Shown here: in pieces, positions 52,242 through 60,645 of the stretch
How positions within the stretch are numbered: the stretch's first letter is position 1
How the letters are laid out: the number at the start of each line of letters is the position of its first letter
Assembly (NCBI GenBank): GCA_016293645.1
Contig: JAEDDW010000003.1
Span: forward strand, 1-64,000
Source: Treponema sp.
GTDB taxonomy: Bacteria > Spirochaetota > Spirochaetia > Treponematales > Treponemataceae
Length of the DNA stretch: 64,000 nt
Direction: 5' to 3'
The notes under the pieces: model-generated
Database searches by the model: none
What the model was told of the DNA's origin: nothing
The model's input: only the letters and a program-made list of their open reading frames with translations
Made by a program: the position numbers and the translations under genes

Positions 52242-53603
52242 TTACAGTCTTACTCTGGCGGCCCTTGCATGTCCTGCAAGTCCTTCAGCATCCCCAAGGA
52301 TTCCGGCGGCCTTTGCAGAATTCACAGGACCTTCCTTTGAGCTGTCAGTGCGCAAAGTCGTCACGGTCTTCAGGAACACACGAACGCTGAGGCCACCAGT
52401 GAATCTTGCGCTTCCACTTGTCGGCAATGTGTGGTTCAGTCCTGCGGCATAATCACCGAAGACTTCAGCTGCACCATGGCCGATGAAAAGAGATCCGTAG
52501 TTGTGCACAAGCTTTTCAATATTGTCACGCTCTGCACCTGGCTCCATGGCAAGCTCAAGGTGTTCCGGAGCCTTTCTGTTGGCGATGTCAGCAGCCTGTT
52601 CAAGGGAATCACACAGGATTATTCTTCCATAGCTGTCGATGCTCTGACGGGCAACGGCTGCGGTGGCAAGAGTCTCAAGTTGTTTTTCAATTTCCGCGCT
52701 GACTTTTTTTGCAAGATTTTCGTCAGTGAGGGCAAGCACAGGCTGGGCTACAACATCGTGCTCGGCCTGGGCAAGCAGGTCGGCGGCAACCCATTCAGGA
52801 TCTGCGCTCTTGTCTGCAATGATGAAAACTTCGGTAGGACCTGCTACCATATCGATGCCGACAGTCCCGTACACAAGTTTCTTGGCTTCTGCGACAAATT
52901 TATTTCCAGGACCAACGATAACGTCAACAGCCGGAATGGATTCCGTTCCAAACGCAAGAGCACCGATGGCCTGGGAACCGCCACACGCGAATGCTTTTGT
53001 GACACCACAGATATAGGCCGCCGCCATTATGTTTTCATCAGCATAAGGTTTGCCGTTTTCAAAAGCTTTTCCAGGTACACCCTTTCCAGCTTTTTCTGCC
53101 TCTGCCTTGTCTGACGGATGTACGCGAGGTGGAGTACAAAGGATGATTTCCTTGACGCCTGCGGCAACTGCCGGAGCAACGGTCATCACCATTGTGGAAA
53201 CCAGAGCAAAGCGGCCCGCCGGAACATAAACGCCTGCACGGTCTACGGCAATGTTCTTCTGCCCCGTAAAAAGACCGGGTTCAAGTTCAACTTCAAAATC
53301 ATCAAAGGATTCCCTCTGTTTTTTTGCAAAACGTACGGCAAGATCACGGCTGTAGCAAAGGGCATTGTAAAGATCAGGATTTTCTTTCTGCATTTTTTCC
53401 GCAGCGGCCTTGAGTTCCGACTGAGGGATCTCAAGAGACGATGGAGAAGCAACGTCAAACCTGGCTGTATATTTTCTTACAGCGGAATCTCCGTTTGAGC
53501 GCACGTCATTCAAAACATCGCGTACAACATCGATGGAAGATCCAAAGTCCCTGCCTCCAAAGAACGCGCTTTCGATTTCTGATGCTTTCTGAATCCTGAT
53601 CAT
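52242..53603 (-). CDS. hisD: Histidinol dehydrogenase
   Basis: Catalyses the last two steps of histidine synthesis, oxidising histidinol to histidine with NAD. In this 453-residue protein the zinc/active-site elements are visible: GPGN (NAD loop), AGPTEVFIIAD, the AQAEHD motif, and the C-terminal GLNHTLPTSG segment. ATG 53603 follows GGAGAT; the upstream in-frame start is not supported. No other his gene lies in the window, and it is grouped with def-fmt-PASTA, which is unusual. Confidence 0.95.
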   Translation of the reverse strand: MIRIQKASEIESAFFGGRDFGSSIDVVRDVLNDVRSNGDSAVRKYTARFDVASPSSLEIPQSELKAAAEKMQKENPDLYNALCYSRDLAVRFAKKQRESFDDFEVELEPGLFTGQKNIAVDRAGVYVPAGRFALVSTMVMTVAPAVAAGVKEIILCTPPRVHPSDKAEAEKAGKGVPGKAFENGKPYADENIMAAAYICGVTKAFACGGSQAIGALAFGTESIPAVDVIVGPGNKFVAEAKKLVYGTVGIDMVAGPTEVFIIADKSADPEWVAADLLAQAEHDVVAQPVLALTDENLAKKVSAEIEKQLETLATAAVARQSIDSYGRIILCDSLEQAADIANRKAPEHLELAMEPGAERDNIEKLVHNYGSLFIGHGAAEVFGDYAAGLNHTLPTSGSARFTGGLSVRVFLKTVTTLRTDSSKEGPVNSAKAAGILGDAEGLAGHARAARVRL

Positions 53604-53672
53604 CTTAAATATCTCCAACGGGCACTTCCATAGATGAATTCTATGCAGCAACCCCAATTTTTTTTGGGTTCC

Positions 53673-53701
53673 ATTTTATCAGAAAACGCAGATGTTTACA
53701 A
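53673..53701 (-). promoter_or_regulatory. Putative promoter of hisD operon
   Basis: On the minus strand TTGTAA (53696-53701), 17 bases, TAAAAT (53673-53678). The leader of about 65 bases contains a small hairpin (AACCC...GGGTT around 53660-53670) of no known class. Confidence 0.5.
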
Positions 53702-53783
53702 TTAAAGGGCATATCTAGACGACTGTTCTGTCATTTTCACTTTTCTGCTATCATGAGCAAGGTAAAAAATCAGGAGGCATGTC

Positions 53784-54326
53784 ATGGAAGAACTATTTGA
53801 CCAGTCATATGAAACCGCAATTGAATTGATTGAAAAGGCAAAACTTAAGAAGGGGCAGATTCTTGTGGTAGGATGCTCAAGCAGTGAGATTACAGGCGGA
53901 ACCATCGGGAAAAACTCAAACCTTGAGGCAGCGGAAAAAACTTTCGGCGGAATCTACAAAGCCTGCCGTGAAAAAGGCATTGAACTTGCATGCCAGTGCT
54001 GCGAGCACCTCAACAGAGCCATTATAATTGAAACCGAAACCGCGGAACGCCTTGGTCTCGAAATCGTCAACGTTGTTCCACAGCCAAAAGCTGGCGGATC
54101 CTTTGCGACCACAGCCTGGAAAACATTCAGGAATCCTGCCGCCGTGGAACACATAAAGGCCCATGCAGGAATGGACATCGGCGACACCCTCATCGGAATG
54201 CACCTTAAGGATGTGGCGGTTCCTGTAAGGCTTTCGATCAGTTCCATAGGAAACGCTCATCTTGTCTGTGCCAGAACCCGCGCAAAATACATCGGCGGAG
54301 AAAGGGCGGCATATACAGCTGAATAG
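53784..54326 (+). CDS. DUF436 family protein (YwlG-like)
   Basis: A cytoplasmic protein of 180 aa recognised as the TIGR01440/DUF436 family by its typical length and by VVGCSSSEITGGTIGK, CQCCEHLNRAIIIE, VVPQPKAGGSFAT and DIGDTLIGMHL motifs. Conserved cysteines suggest metal or thiol chemistry, but the function is unknown. ATG 53784 follows a strong AGGAGG. It stands divergently from hisD and upstream of the TRAP genes. Confidence 0.9.
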   Translation: MEELFDQSYETAIELIEKAKLKKGQILVVGCSSSEITGGTIGKNSNLEAAEKTFGGIYKACREKGIELACQCCEHLNRAIIIETETAERLGLEIVNVVPQPKAGGSFATTAWKTFRNPAAVEHIKAHAGMDIGDTLIGMHLKDVAVPVRLSISSIGNAHLVCARTRAKYIGGERAAYTAE

Positions 54327-54368
54327 ACTTGTTAAAGTTCAGCAGCAACATAATACCGAATTCTACAA

Positions 54369-54397
54369 TTGAACTGGTATAAAATTCAGTGTAAAAT
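54369..54397 (+). promoter_or_regulatory. Putative promoter of the TAXI/TRAP genes
   Basis: TTGAAC (54369-54374), 17 bases, TAAAAT (54392-54397), followed by AGGAG (54416-54420) and ATG 54429: a complete promoter and leader. Confidence 0.6.
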
Positions 54398-54428
54398 AGT
54401 AGAAACAAACTCAAAAGGAGCCAAAACA

Positions 54429-55385
54429 ATGAAAAAAATCGCGGCATTTGTACTCGCAGCTTCAGCAGCACTTGTACTTGCAGGCTGTTCTAAGGCAGCA
54501 TCAAAGAAGAACTTCATCCTTGCAACAGGCGGAACTTCCGGAACTTACTACCCGTTCGGTGGTGCAATCGCAAACATCTGGAACACAAAGATTGAAGGAA
54601 TGAACGTTACCGCACAGTCGACAGGTGCTTCTGCAGAAAACCTCCGTCTCATCAGCGCAGGAGATGCAGAGTTCGCTACAGTTCAGAACGACGTAATGGA
54701 CTACGCATACAACGGAACAGACATGTTCGCAGGCAAGGCACTTCCAAACCTTGCAACACTCGGAACAATGTATCCTGAAGTTGTTCAGATCGCAGCTTCA
54801 AAATCAAGCGGAATCAAGACAATCTACGACCTTAAGGGAAAGCGCGTTTCTGTAGGAGACGCAGGATCAGGTGTTGAATTCAACGCAAAGCAGATTCTCG
54901 AAGGCTACGGACTTACATTCGACGACATCAAGAAGTCAAACCTTTCGTTCAAGGAATCAGGAGAAGGCCTCCAGAACGGAACTTTGGATGCATGCTTCAT
55001 CACTGCAGGTGTTCCAAACGCAGCCCTTCAGGAACTTGCATTCACAAACGGTCTCATCCTCATCCCTGTAAACGGTGCTGAAGCTGATGCAATCTGTGCA
55101 AAATACGGATTCTACACAAAGACAACAATTCCAAGCGGAACATACAAGGGAACAGACGCAGATACAGAAGCACTTTCCATCAAGTGTACAATCGCCGTAA
55201 ACGCAAACCTTGATGAAGATACAGTCTACAAGATGACAAAGGTTCTCTTTGAAAACCTTGAAGAACTTGGAAACGCACACGCAAAGGGTAAAGAAGTTAC
55301 AGCTGCAAAGGCAGTTACAGGATGCTCTGTTCCATTCCACCCGGGTGCAAAGAAGTACTTTGAAGAAATCGGACTCATTAAATAA
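54429..55385 (+). CDS. TAXI-family TRAP transporter solute-binding lipoprotein
   Basis: The extracytoplasmic receptor of a TRAP-T transporter (318 aa). A signal peptide with lipobox LVLAGC anchors it as a lipoprotein. The N-terminal IATGGTSGTYYPFGGAIA-like segment and TGASAENL are characteristic of the TAXI family, which binds dicarboxylates, glutamate or similar anions; the ligand here is unknown. Codon use is strongly biased (AAC, GGA, CTT/CTC), suggesting high expression. A repeat element begins 12 bp after its stop, before the permease genes. Confidence 0.93.
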   Translation: MKKIAAFVLAASAALVLAGCSKAASKKNFILATGGTSGTYYPFGGAIANIWNTKIEGMNVTAQSTGASAENLRLISAGDAEFATVQNDVMDYAYNGTDMFAGKALPNLATLGTMYPEVVQIAASKSSGIKTIYDLKGKRVSVGDAGSGVEFNAKQILEGYGLTFDDIKKSNLSFKESGEGLQNGTLDACFITAGVPNAALQELAFTNGLILIPVNGAEADAICAKYGFYTKTTIPSGTYKGTDADTEALSIKCTIAVNANLDEDTVYKMTKVLFENLEELGNAHAKGKEVTAAKAVTGCSVPFHPGAKKYFEEIGLIK

Positions 55386-55397
55386 TTAGGAATTAAG

Positions 55398-55519
55398 GAG
55401 CTGTTCCAAAAGTAAATTCAGGGTGGTTGAGCGTAGTCGAAACCACCATAGATAGTGTAATTGGTCATTTCACCATTGCGGCGCAATGACCCTGGCATAG
55501 ATGCTTGTTGGACAGCCCC
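55398..55519 (-). mobile_element. MITE-like element, copy 2 (122 bp)
   Basis: In reverse complement this is nearly the same as 12271-12415, lacking about 25 central bases there. Ends are GGAGCTGTTCC (left, degenerate) and GGACAGCCCC (right). A GGTGGTT...AACCACC hairpin lies inside. It sits between the TAXI receptor and DUF1850 genes, within what is otherwise an operon. Confidence 0.7.
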
Positions 55520-55535
55520 TTTATCTTTTACAGCA

Positions 55536-56042
55536 ATGAAGACAAAGGCACTTTTAATTTCAGTCATTTTCTTTTTAGTAGTGGCGTTTGTTTTCATTTT
55601 TCCTTTTTTTTCCGTTCTTTCAATTTCAAACAGAAAGAATCCTTCAGAAAAAATTCATTTTGAAAATGGCGCCCGTGGATTTATAATTTCCTATACCCAT
55701 TCGGTAAACAAGGGCAGGGTCCACGACTACTACAGGGCAGATGGCAAAAACCTGATTCTATACAGGACCGATTTTGTCAGCTACGGCGCCGGAATGCCTG
55801 AAATAGAAGAAACTCCAGATGCAGTTTTTTACCAGGCAGGCGAAACCTACACCATGGAATACGAAAGGAATGTAGGAACAAGTTTTCTTCTTTCCGTCGG
55901 TGTAATTGCCGAACATTCCATTACCCTTGGAGACTATGAATTTTTCCTGAAAGATTTTTTTGAGCCTAAGACAAGTCTTGTTTTTAAAATCAAAAGAATC
56001 TCACTTATTGAATTGCTGAATAAAAAGAGGAGGCCAAATTGA
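55536..56042 (+). CDS. DUF1850 protein of the TRAP transporter
   Basis: A 168-residue membrane protein with one N-terminal helix and a beta-rich domain; WS..H-like features such as FIISYTHSVNKGRVHDYY match DUF1850, which is usually encoded next to TAXI TRAP genes. ATG 55536 gives a normal N-terminal anchor; the longer in-frame start would run into the repeat. No Shine-Dalgarno site precedes it. Its last codons carry AGGAGG for the permease, and the stop overlaps the permease start. Confidence 0.85.
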   Translation: MKTKALLISVIFFLVVAFVFIFPFFSVLSISNRKNPSEKIHFENGARGFIISYTHSVNKGRVHDYYRADGKNLILYRTDFVSYGAGMPEIEETPDAVFYQAGETYTMEYERNVGTSFLLSVGVIAEHSITLGDYEFFLKDFFEPKTSLVFKIKRISLIELLNKKRRPN

Positions 56043-58045
56043 GCAACAAAGAAAAAACAACAAAGAACGAGGAACAGTTTGAAAATCAGATGGAAAACCT
56101 CGGACCTACTTCAAACGAAGCTGAACTCAAGGAAATGATGAAAAACCTTGACCGTGAGCAGGCTTATCGAGAGCATACTTGCTGGCGTCAGTACATCACG
56201 GTAGTGGTTTCAATTGCATTTGTAATTTTCCAGCTCTATTCCAGTCTTTCGGGAATGGTAACGGCACAGGTCCTTCGCGCAACTCACCTTGCCTTTGTGC
56301 AGATGCTTGCTTTCCTTCTTTTCCCTGCAACAAAGAAACTGCCACGCAACCATCTTCCATGGTACGATGTTGTCCTTGCACTGGTTGGAGCCGTCTGCTG
56401 GTTCTATATTGTCGTTAACTTCCAGGAGCTTGCCCGCCGCACAGGAGCATTTACTTTCCTTGACATTTTCGTTGCCTGTGTTGGAATCCTTGTACTCGCA
56501 GAAAGCTGCCGCCGTATTGTAGGTCTTCCAATCCTCATCATTGCAACCTGCTTTATCCTTTACGCACTTTTCGGGAAATACATGCCTGGATTCTTTAACC
56601 ACCGCGGTTATACGGTCAAACGTGTCGCAGCCCATCTTTTCTACAACACGGAAGGCATCATGGGTGTTCCAATCGGAGCATGTTCTACATTCATTTTCCT
56701 TTTCATTCTTTTTGGTGCCCTTCTTGAAAAGACAGGAATCGGACAGTTTTTCATCGACATCTGCAACGCAATTGCAGGTGGAGCTTCCGGAGGCCCTGCA
56801 AAGGTTGCTGTTTTGACATCAGCTTTGCTTGGAACAGTTTCAGGATCTTCTGTTTCAAATACAGTAGGAAGCGGAAGCTTTACAATTCCGATGATGAAAA
56901 AACTTGGTTACAAGAGTGAATTTGCAGGAGCAGTAGAAGCCGCAGCCTCTACAGGTGGTCAGCTTATGCCTCCAATCATGGGTGCCGCAGCATTCCTTAT
57001 GGCAGAAAGTTTGGGCATGTCTTACATCAATATCGTTAAGGCTGCTATCATTCCGGCCCTTCTCTACTTTACAGGAATTTTCATTACGGTTCACCTTGAA
57101 GCACACAAGCTTGGACTCAAGGGACTTCCAAGGGAACAGCTTCCAAAGTTTCTTCCACTGTTCCTTCGCAAGGGATACATGCTTCTTCCATTGATTGCAA
57201 TTGTATTCTTCCTTTGCATCGGACGCACAGCAGTTTATGCTGCCTTCATGGGAATTGCAGTCTGCGTTGCCATCGGTGTAATCACATCCTTTGTTGATGT
57301 TGCCCAGGGACGCAAGCCTACTTTCAGCGCCAACGATGTTGTTGAAGTAATGTGTTCTGCCGCAAGAAACATCATCAGCGTTGCCATTGCATGTGCCATG
57401 GCAGGAATCATCATCGGCGTTGTTACCCTTACTGGAATCGGACTTAAGTTTGGTGCAGGCCTCATTTCCATTTCTCACGGAATCGCCTTCATCACCCTTT
57501 TCCTTACAATGGTTTCTTCAATCATCCTTGGTATGGGTGCTCCAACAACAGCTAACTACCTCATTACTTCTACAATCACAGCAGGTGCAATCATCCAGCT
57601 TGGATACGAACCAATCGCAGCCCACATGTTTGCATTCTACTTTGGAATCATTGCCGATGTTACACCACCAGTTGCCCTTGCAGCTTTGGCAGGTGCCGCC
57701 ATCGCAAAGGGAAAGCCGATGAAGACAGCCTTGAACGCTACAAAACTTGCCATCGGAGCATTCATCATTCCGTACATCTTCGTATTCAATCCTGCAATGC
57801 TTATGATCAATACGAATCTTATGGGAATCCTTTCAATCAGCATGTCAGCCATCATAGGTATGTTTGGAATCAGTGCTGCACTTGAAGGTTATGTATGCAG
57901 AAAGGAATCAGTGATTGAAAGAATTCTTTTTGCCACCGCAGGTTTCTGCTGTGTCATGCCGGGATTCACGACAGACGGAATAGGATTCCTGACCATGGGT
58001 GCACTGATCGCATACCAGATAATACGTCGAGTCAAGGCACGCTAA
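56039..58045 (+). CDS. TRAP transporter fused permease (4TM + 12TM)
   Basis: A 668-residue inner-membrane protein joining the small (DctQ-like) and large (DctM-like) TRAP subunits, as is standard with TAXI receptors. Many hydrophobic helices are visible; the DctM part has GxxSGSSVSNTVGSG and MGAPTTANY-type motifs lining the transport path. It uses sodium or proton gradients. The start is TTG 56039 with a perfect AGGAGG upstream, overlapping the DUF1850 stop by three bases. Confidence 0.93.
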   Translation: MSNKEKTTKNEEQFENQMENLGPTSNEAELKEMMKNLDREQAYREHTCWRQYITVVVSIAFVIFQLYSSLSGMVTAQVLRATHLAFVQMLAFLLFPATKKLPRNHLPWYDVVLALVGAVCWFYIVVNFQELARRTGAFTFLDIFVACVGILVLAESCRRIVGLPILIIATCFILYALFGKYMPGFFNHRGYTVKRVAAHLFYNTEGIMGVPIGACSTFIFLFILFGALLEKTGIGQFFIDICNAIAGGASGGPAKVAVLTSALLGTVSGSSVSNTVGSGSFTIPMMKKLGYKSEFAGAVEAAASTGGQLMPPIMGAAAFLMAESLGMSYINIVKAAIIPALLYFTGIFITVHLEAHKLGLKGLPREQLPKFLPLFLRKGYMLLPLIAIVFFLCIGRTAVYAAFMGIAVCVAIGVITSFVDVAQGRKPTFSANDVVEVMCSAARNIISVAIACAMAGIIIGVVTLTGIGLKFGAGLISISHGIAFITLFLTMVSSIILGMGAPTTANYLITSTITAGAIIQLGYEPIAAHMFAFYFGIIADVTPPVALAALAGAAIAKGKPMKTALNATKLAIGAFIIPYIFVFNPAMLMINTNLMGILSISMSAIIGMFGISAALEGYVCRKESVIERILFATAGFCCVMPGFTTDGIGFLTMGALIAYQIIRRVKAR

Positions 58046-58070
58046 CGCTTAAAGCCTTGACTTCGCCGTT

Positions 58071-58095
58071 TTTAGGGTTTGTAATAAACCCTAAA
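58071..58095. terminator. Hairpin after the TRAP permease
   Basis: Perfect 10-bp inverted repeat (58071-58080 with 58086-58095) and a 5-base loop. A 9-bp inverted repeat also surrounds the stop codon (58030-58038 with 58054-58062). No T run follows, so function as a terminator is uncertain. Confidence 0.4.
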
Positions 58096-58131
58096 TCAGG
58101 AACAGAGCTGAAAATAGAAATGCATAGATGA

Positions 58132-58162
58132 TAAAAAACGGATGCCGGCGTCATAGGCATCC
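58132..58162 (-). terminator. Rho-independent terminator of the small membrane peptide gene
   Basis: GGATGCC (58140-58146) pairs with GGCATCC (58156-58162) and is followed on the minus strand by six or seven T (58132-58138). It lies directly after the stop codon of the 30-44 aa ORF. Confidence 0.85.
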
Positions 58163-58169
58163 GCAATGC

Positions 58170-58304
58170 TTACAATGCGGGCATCATGAGACAGAAAAAC
58201 ACAACATGTACCAGAAGAACCATCAGTGATACACATGCCATGAACAGGTGCATGTTGTTCATGTTTATGCCATTTCGCAATTCACTGAATTTCAAAACTT
58301 TCAC
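58170..58304 (-). CDS. Small membrane peptide (30-44 aa), undescribed
   Basis: An ORF ending in TAA at 58170-58172. From GTG 58304 it is 44 aa, from a TTG at 58295 41 aa with AGGGTG as ribosome site, from ATG 58262 30 aa. The C-terminal part, MNNMHLFMACVSLMVLLVHV and onward to the end, is one hydrophobic helix with several Met and two Cys and a positively charged N-terminal part in the longer forms. A strong intrinsic terminator follows at once, which argues for a real transcript. It is antisense in orientation to its neighbours. It could instead be a small RNA. Confidence 0.5.
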   Translation of the reverse strand: MKVLKFSELRNGINMNNMHLFMACVSLMVLLVHVVFFCLMMPAL

Positions 58305-58381
58305 CCTGTTTTCTTTTTTATTCTATTATGTTGCATAAAATCACAAAATCAACGAAAATCTTTGTTCCTGGCGGTATTACA

Positions 58382-59098
58382 ATGAACAACAGAAAAGATT
58401 TTTTTAACGGATTTCGCGACGGCATCCCAATCGGACTTGGTTATTTTGTGGTTTCCTTTTCTCTTGGAATCATCGCTAAAAAATCAGGAGTCACATTCTA
58501 TCAGGGCTTCATAGCAAGTTTTTTCAACCACGCTTCAGCCGGAGAATATGCCCTTTTCACCGCGATCGGAACTTTGGCAAGCTACGTTGAAGTTGCCCTG
58601 GTGACATTCATAGCCAATGCAAGATATCTTCTCCTTTCAAGCGCATTGAGCCAGAAGTTTGATCCCCAAACAGGCTTTCTGCACAGGCTTTGTTCAGGCT
58701 TTGTGATCACCGATGAAATCTTCGGAATCTCCATCGCACAGAAAGGATTCGTAAATCCGTTCTATATGTACGGAGCATTTATCTGCGCCGCAACTTTATG
58801 GAGCCTTGGTACTGCCTGCGGAATTCTTGCCGGAAACATCCTTCCGCTCAGGGCCGTAAGCGCGCTTTCTGTGGCACTCTACGGAATGTTCATTGCCATC
58901 ATAGTTCCGCCTGCAAAAAAGAATCCTGTAATAGCTGCCTGTGTCATAATCAGTTTTGCCTCAAGCTGGGCGATGGGTATGATTCCGCACTTGAAGGAAA
59001 TTTCAAGCGGCAACAGAGTCATCATACTGACAGTGATCATAGCAACAGCCGCAGCAATCATCAGACCTGTGAAAGAAGAAAAAGAAACGGAGGTGTAA
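58382..59098 (+). CDS. azlC: AzlC-family branched-chain amino-acid exporter, large subunit
   Basis: A 238-residue protein with six or seven membrane helices; FRDGIPIGLGYFVVSFSLG, NARYLLLSSALS and TDEIFGI are AzlC family motifs. With AzlD it exports branched-chain amino acids or analogues. ATG 58382 follows GGCGG at reasonable distance; an upstream in-frame start is not supported. The azlD gene begins three bases after the stop. Confidence 0.93.
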   Translation: MNNRKDFFNGFRDGIPIGLGYFVVSFSLGIIAKKSGVTFYQGFIASFFNHASAGEYALFTAIGTLASYVEVALVTFIANARYLLLSSALSQKFDPQTGFLHRLCSGFVITDEIFGISIAQKGFVNPFYMYGAFICAATLWSLGTACGILAGNILPLRAVSALSVALYGMFIAIIVPPAKKNPVIAACVIISFASSWAMGMIPHLKEISSGNRVIILTVIIATAAAIIRPVKEEKETEV

Positions 59099-59101
59099 AA
59101 A

Positions 59102-59404
59102 ATGAAAAACATCTACATATACATTTTTGTCGCAGCACTTGTTTCCCTTGTCATAAGGGCACTTCCGCTTACATTGATCCGAAACCAGATAAAGAACAGA
59201 TTCATCCGCTCATTTCTGTTTTACGTTCCCTATGTGACCCTCGCCGTCATGACTTTTCCAGCGATTACGGAAGCAACACAGAGTCTTTGGGCCGGGGTCG
59301 CAGCCCTTTTAACCGGAATAATCCTTTCTCTTGCAGGTGCCGGTCTTTTGCCTGTAGCCGCCGCATGCTGTGCCGTCGTTTTTGTTATTGAATTGTTTAT
59401 CTAA
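59102..59404 (+). CDS. azlD: AzlD-family exporter small subunit
   Basis: A 100-residue protein with three or four helices and RALPLTL, the family signature near residue 20; VPYVTLAVMTFP is also conserved. It forms the exporter with AzlC. It overlaps nothing and is three bases from azlC, so they form one unit. Confidence 0.93.
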   Translation: MKNIYIYIFVAALVSLVIRALPLTLIRNQIKNRFIRSFLFYVPYVTLAVMTFPAITEATQSLWAGVAALLTGIILSLAGAGLLPVAAACCAVVFVIELFI

Positions 59405-59474
59405 GTCTGTTATGTTTTTAGCAGGAACTTTACAACGGAGAACATGAGTTTTATCATAGAATTCGGAGCAATTT

Positions 59475-60149
59475 ATGGAAAATATAAGTGCAGAAAATCA
59501 GGAATCCAATGACATCCTCGACCAGATCCGCATTCCTCTTTCAGATATAAGCGGAATTTCAAGACTTCTCAGATACAATATACAGAACATGAAAAACAAT
59601 GACGAATCCCAGATCCATGCACTTTTTGATCTTCTGAATGCCCTAGATGAGAATACGGCACACATTCTTTCACTTCTCAATGAAAATCTTGAACGTGAAT
59701 ATGAAGACAGAGCAGATCTCGCAATTCCAAAACAGCCGGAAAATCCTGCTTCCACAGGTTATGAAAAACTTGCGGGAAAGAAGATTCTTGTTGTCGATGA
59801 TATTGAACTCAACCGCGTTCTTTTGAGCCTCATGCTTAAAAACATCGGAATGGAAGTAGTCGAAGCAGAAAACGGTCATGAAGCCATCGAACTGCTTCAA
59901 AATTCGAAGCCTGATGAGATTTCCTTGATTCTCATGGACATCATGATGCCTGTCATGGATGGATATACCGCAACCATGAAGATCCGTGCCTTCGAAAGAA
60001 AAGACATTGCAAACATTCCAGTCATCGCCGTAACAGCCAATGCATTCGAATACTACAAAAAGCAGGCTGAAGATTACGGCATGAACGGCTACGTAATAAA
60101 GCCTTTGAGCAAAGAAAAGCTCTATGAAGAAATCGCACGACTGATCTGA
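59475..60149 (+). CDS. Receiver protein with degenerate HisKA-like N-terminus
   Basis: A 224-residue protein. Residues about 14-75 look like a HisKA dimerisation hairpin: LDQIRIPLSDISGISRLL aligns with SHEIRTPLNAI, but the phosphoacceptor His is replaced by Asp. A linker follows, then a receiver domain (about 102-223) with VVDDIELNR, phosphoacceptor Asp in LILMDIMMPVMDG, and Lys in GYVIKPL. No ATPase or output domain is present. It might be a remnant of a hybrid kinase or act by binding a partner kinase. GGAG precedes ATG. Confidence 0.85.
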   Translation: MENISAENQESNDILDQIRIPLSDISGISRLLRYNIQNMKNNDESQIHALFDLLNALDENTAHILSLLNENLEREYEDRADLAIPKQPENPASTGYEKLAGKKILVVDDIELNRVLLSLMLKNIGMEVVEAENGHEAIELLQNSKPDEISLILMDIMMPVMDGYTATMKIRAFERKDIANIPVIAVTANAFEYYKKQAEDYGMNGYVIKPLSKEKLYEEIARLI

Positions 60150-60160
60150 AACTGGAGTCA

Positions 60161-60634
60161 ATGAAACTGAAAAAAAGAATTCTGCTTATATCTGCAATCC
60201 TCATGCTGGTGGCATCCGGCGCATCTGCAAAAAAACAGAACAGTTCTTCGCAGAAGAAGAAGAACGTTCTCGAAGCGGAATATACGATCAACCTTCACGA
60301 CAACTGCCCCAGGACAACAGCCGCATTGAACGAGGAAGTCGCATTGCGGGCAACGATTCCGGGATACAGAGGAACATTTTCCGTGATCTACAAGACATGG
60401 CCGGAAGAAAAGTACGCATATCCGCTCACCGGATACTATGACTGCTGCCTTAGGATCAAAGACGCCATCGAAAAAAGCAAAGGAAAAAAATGCACGCTCC
60501 TGTTCAATTCCTCGCAGGACATGTGCGGCCTTCCGCTGGACTTTTCCACAACCGCAGCCGCAACGGAATCGGTAGTAAAACTTATCGAATCAAAGCAGAC
60601 AGAAGCCTACGCCTTTTATATTTTCGAAGATTGA
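60161..60634 (+). CDS. Small secreted protein of unknown function
   Basis: 157 aa, with a signal peptide (likely cleaved after ASA, about residue 23), then a Lys/Ser-rich stretch and a globular part with four Cys (Cys70s-120 region: DNCPRT, DCCLRIKD, CTLLF, MCGLP). No family recognised; pairing of Cys suggests disulfides. It begins 11 bases after the receiver gene and is convergent with the nuclease gene. Confidence 0.7.
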   Translation: MKLKKRILLISAILMLVASGASAKKQNSSSQKKKNVLEAEYTINLHDNCPRTTAALNEEVALRATIPGYRGTFSVIYKTWPEEKYAYPLTGYYDCCLRIKDAIEKSKGKKCTLLFNSSQDMCGLPLDFSTTAAATESVVKLIESKQTEAYAFYIFED

Positions 60635-60645
60635 ACCCAAGATCC

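Noticed and set aside
58333..58352. Rex-like half site before azlC (TTGTGATTTTAT on the minus strand)
   Set aside because: The second half site (GCAACA) does not match; only half of the operator is present.
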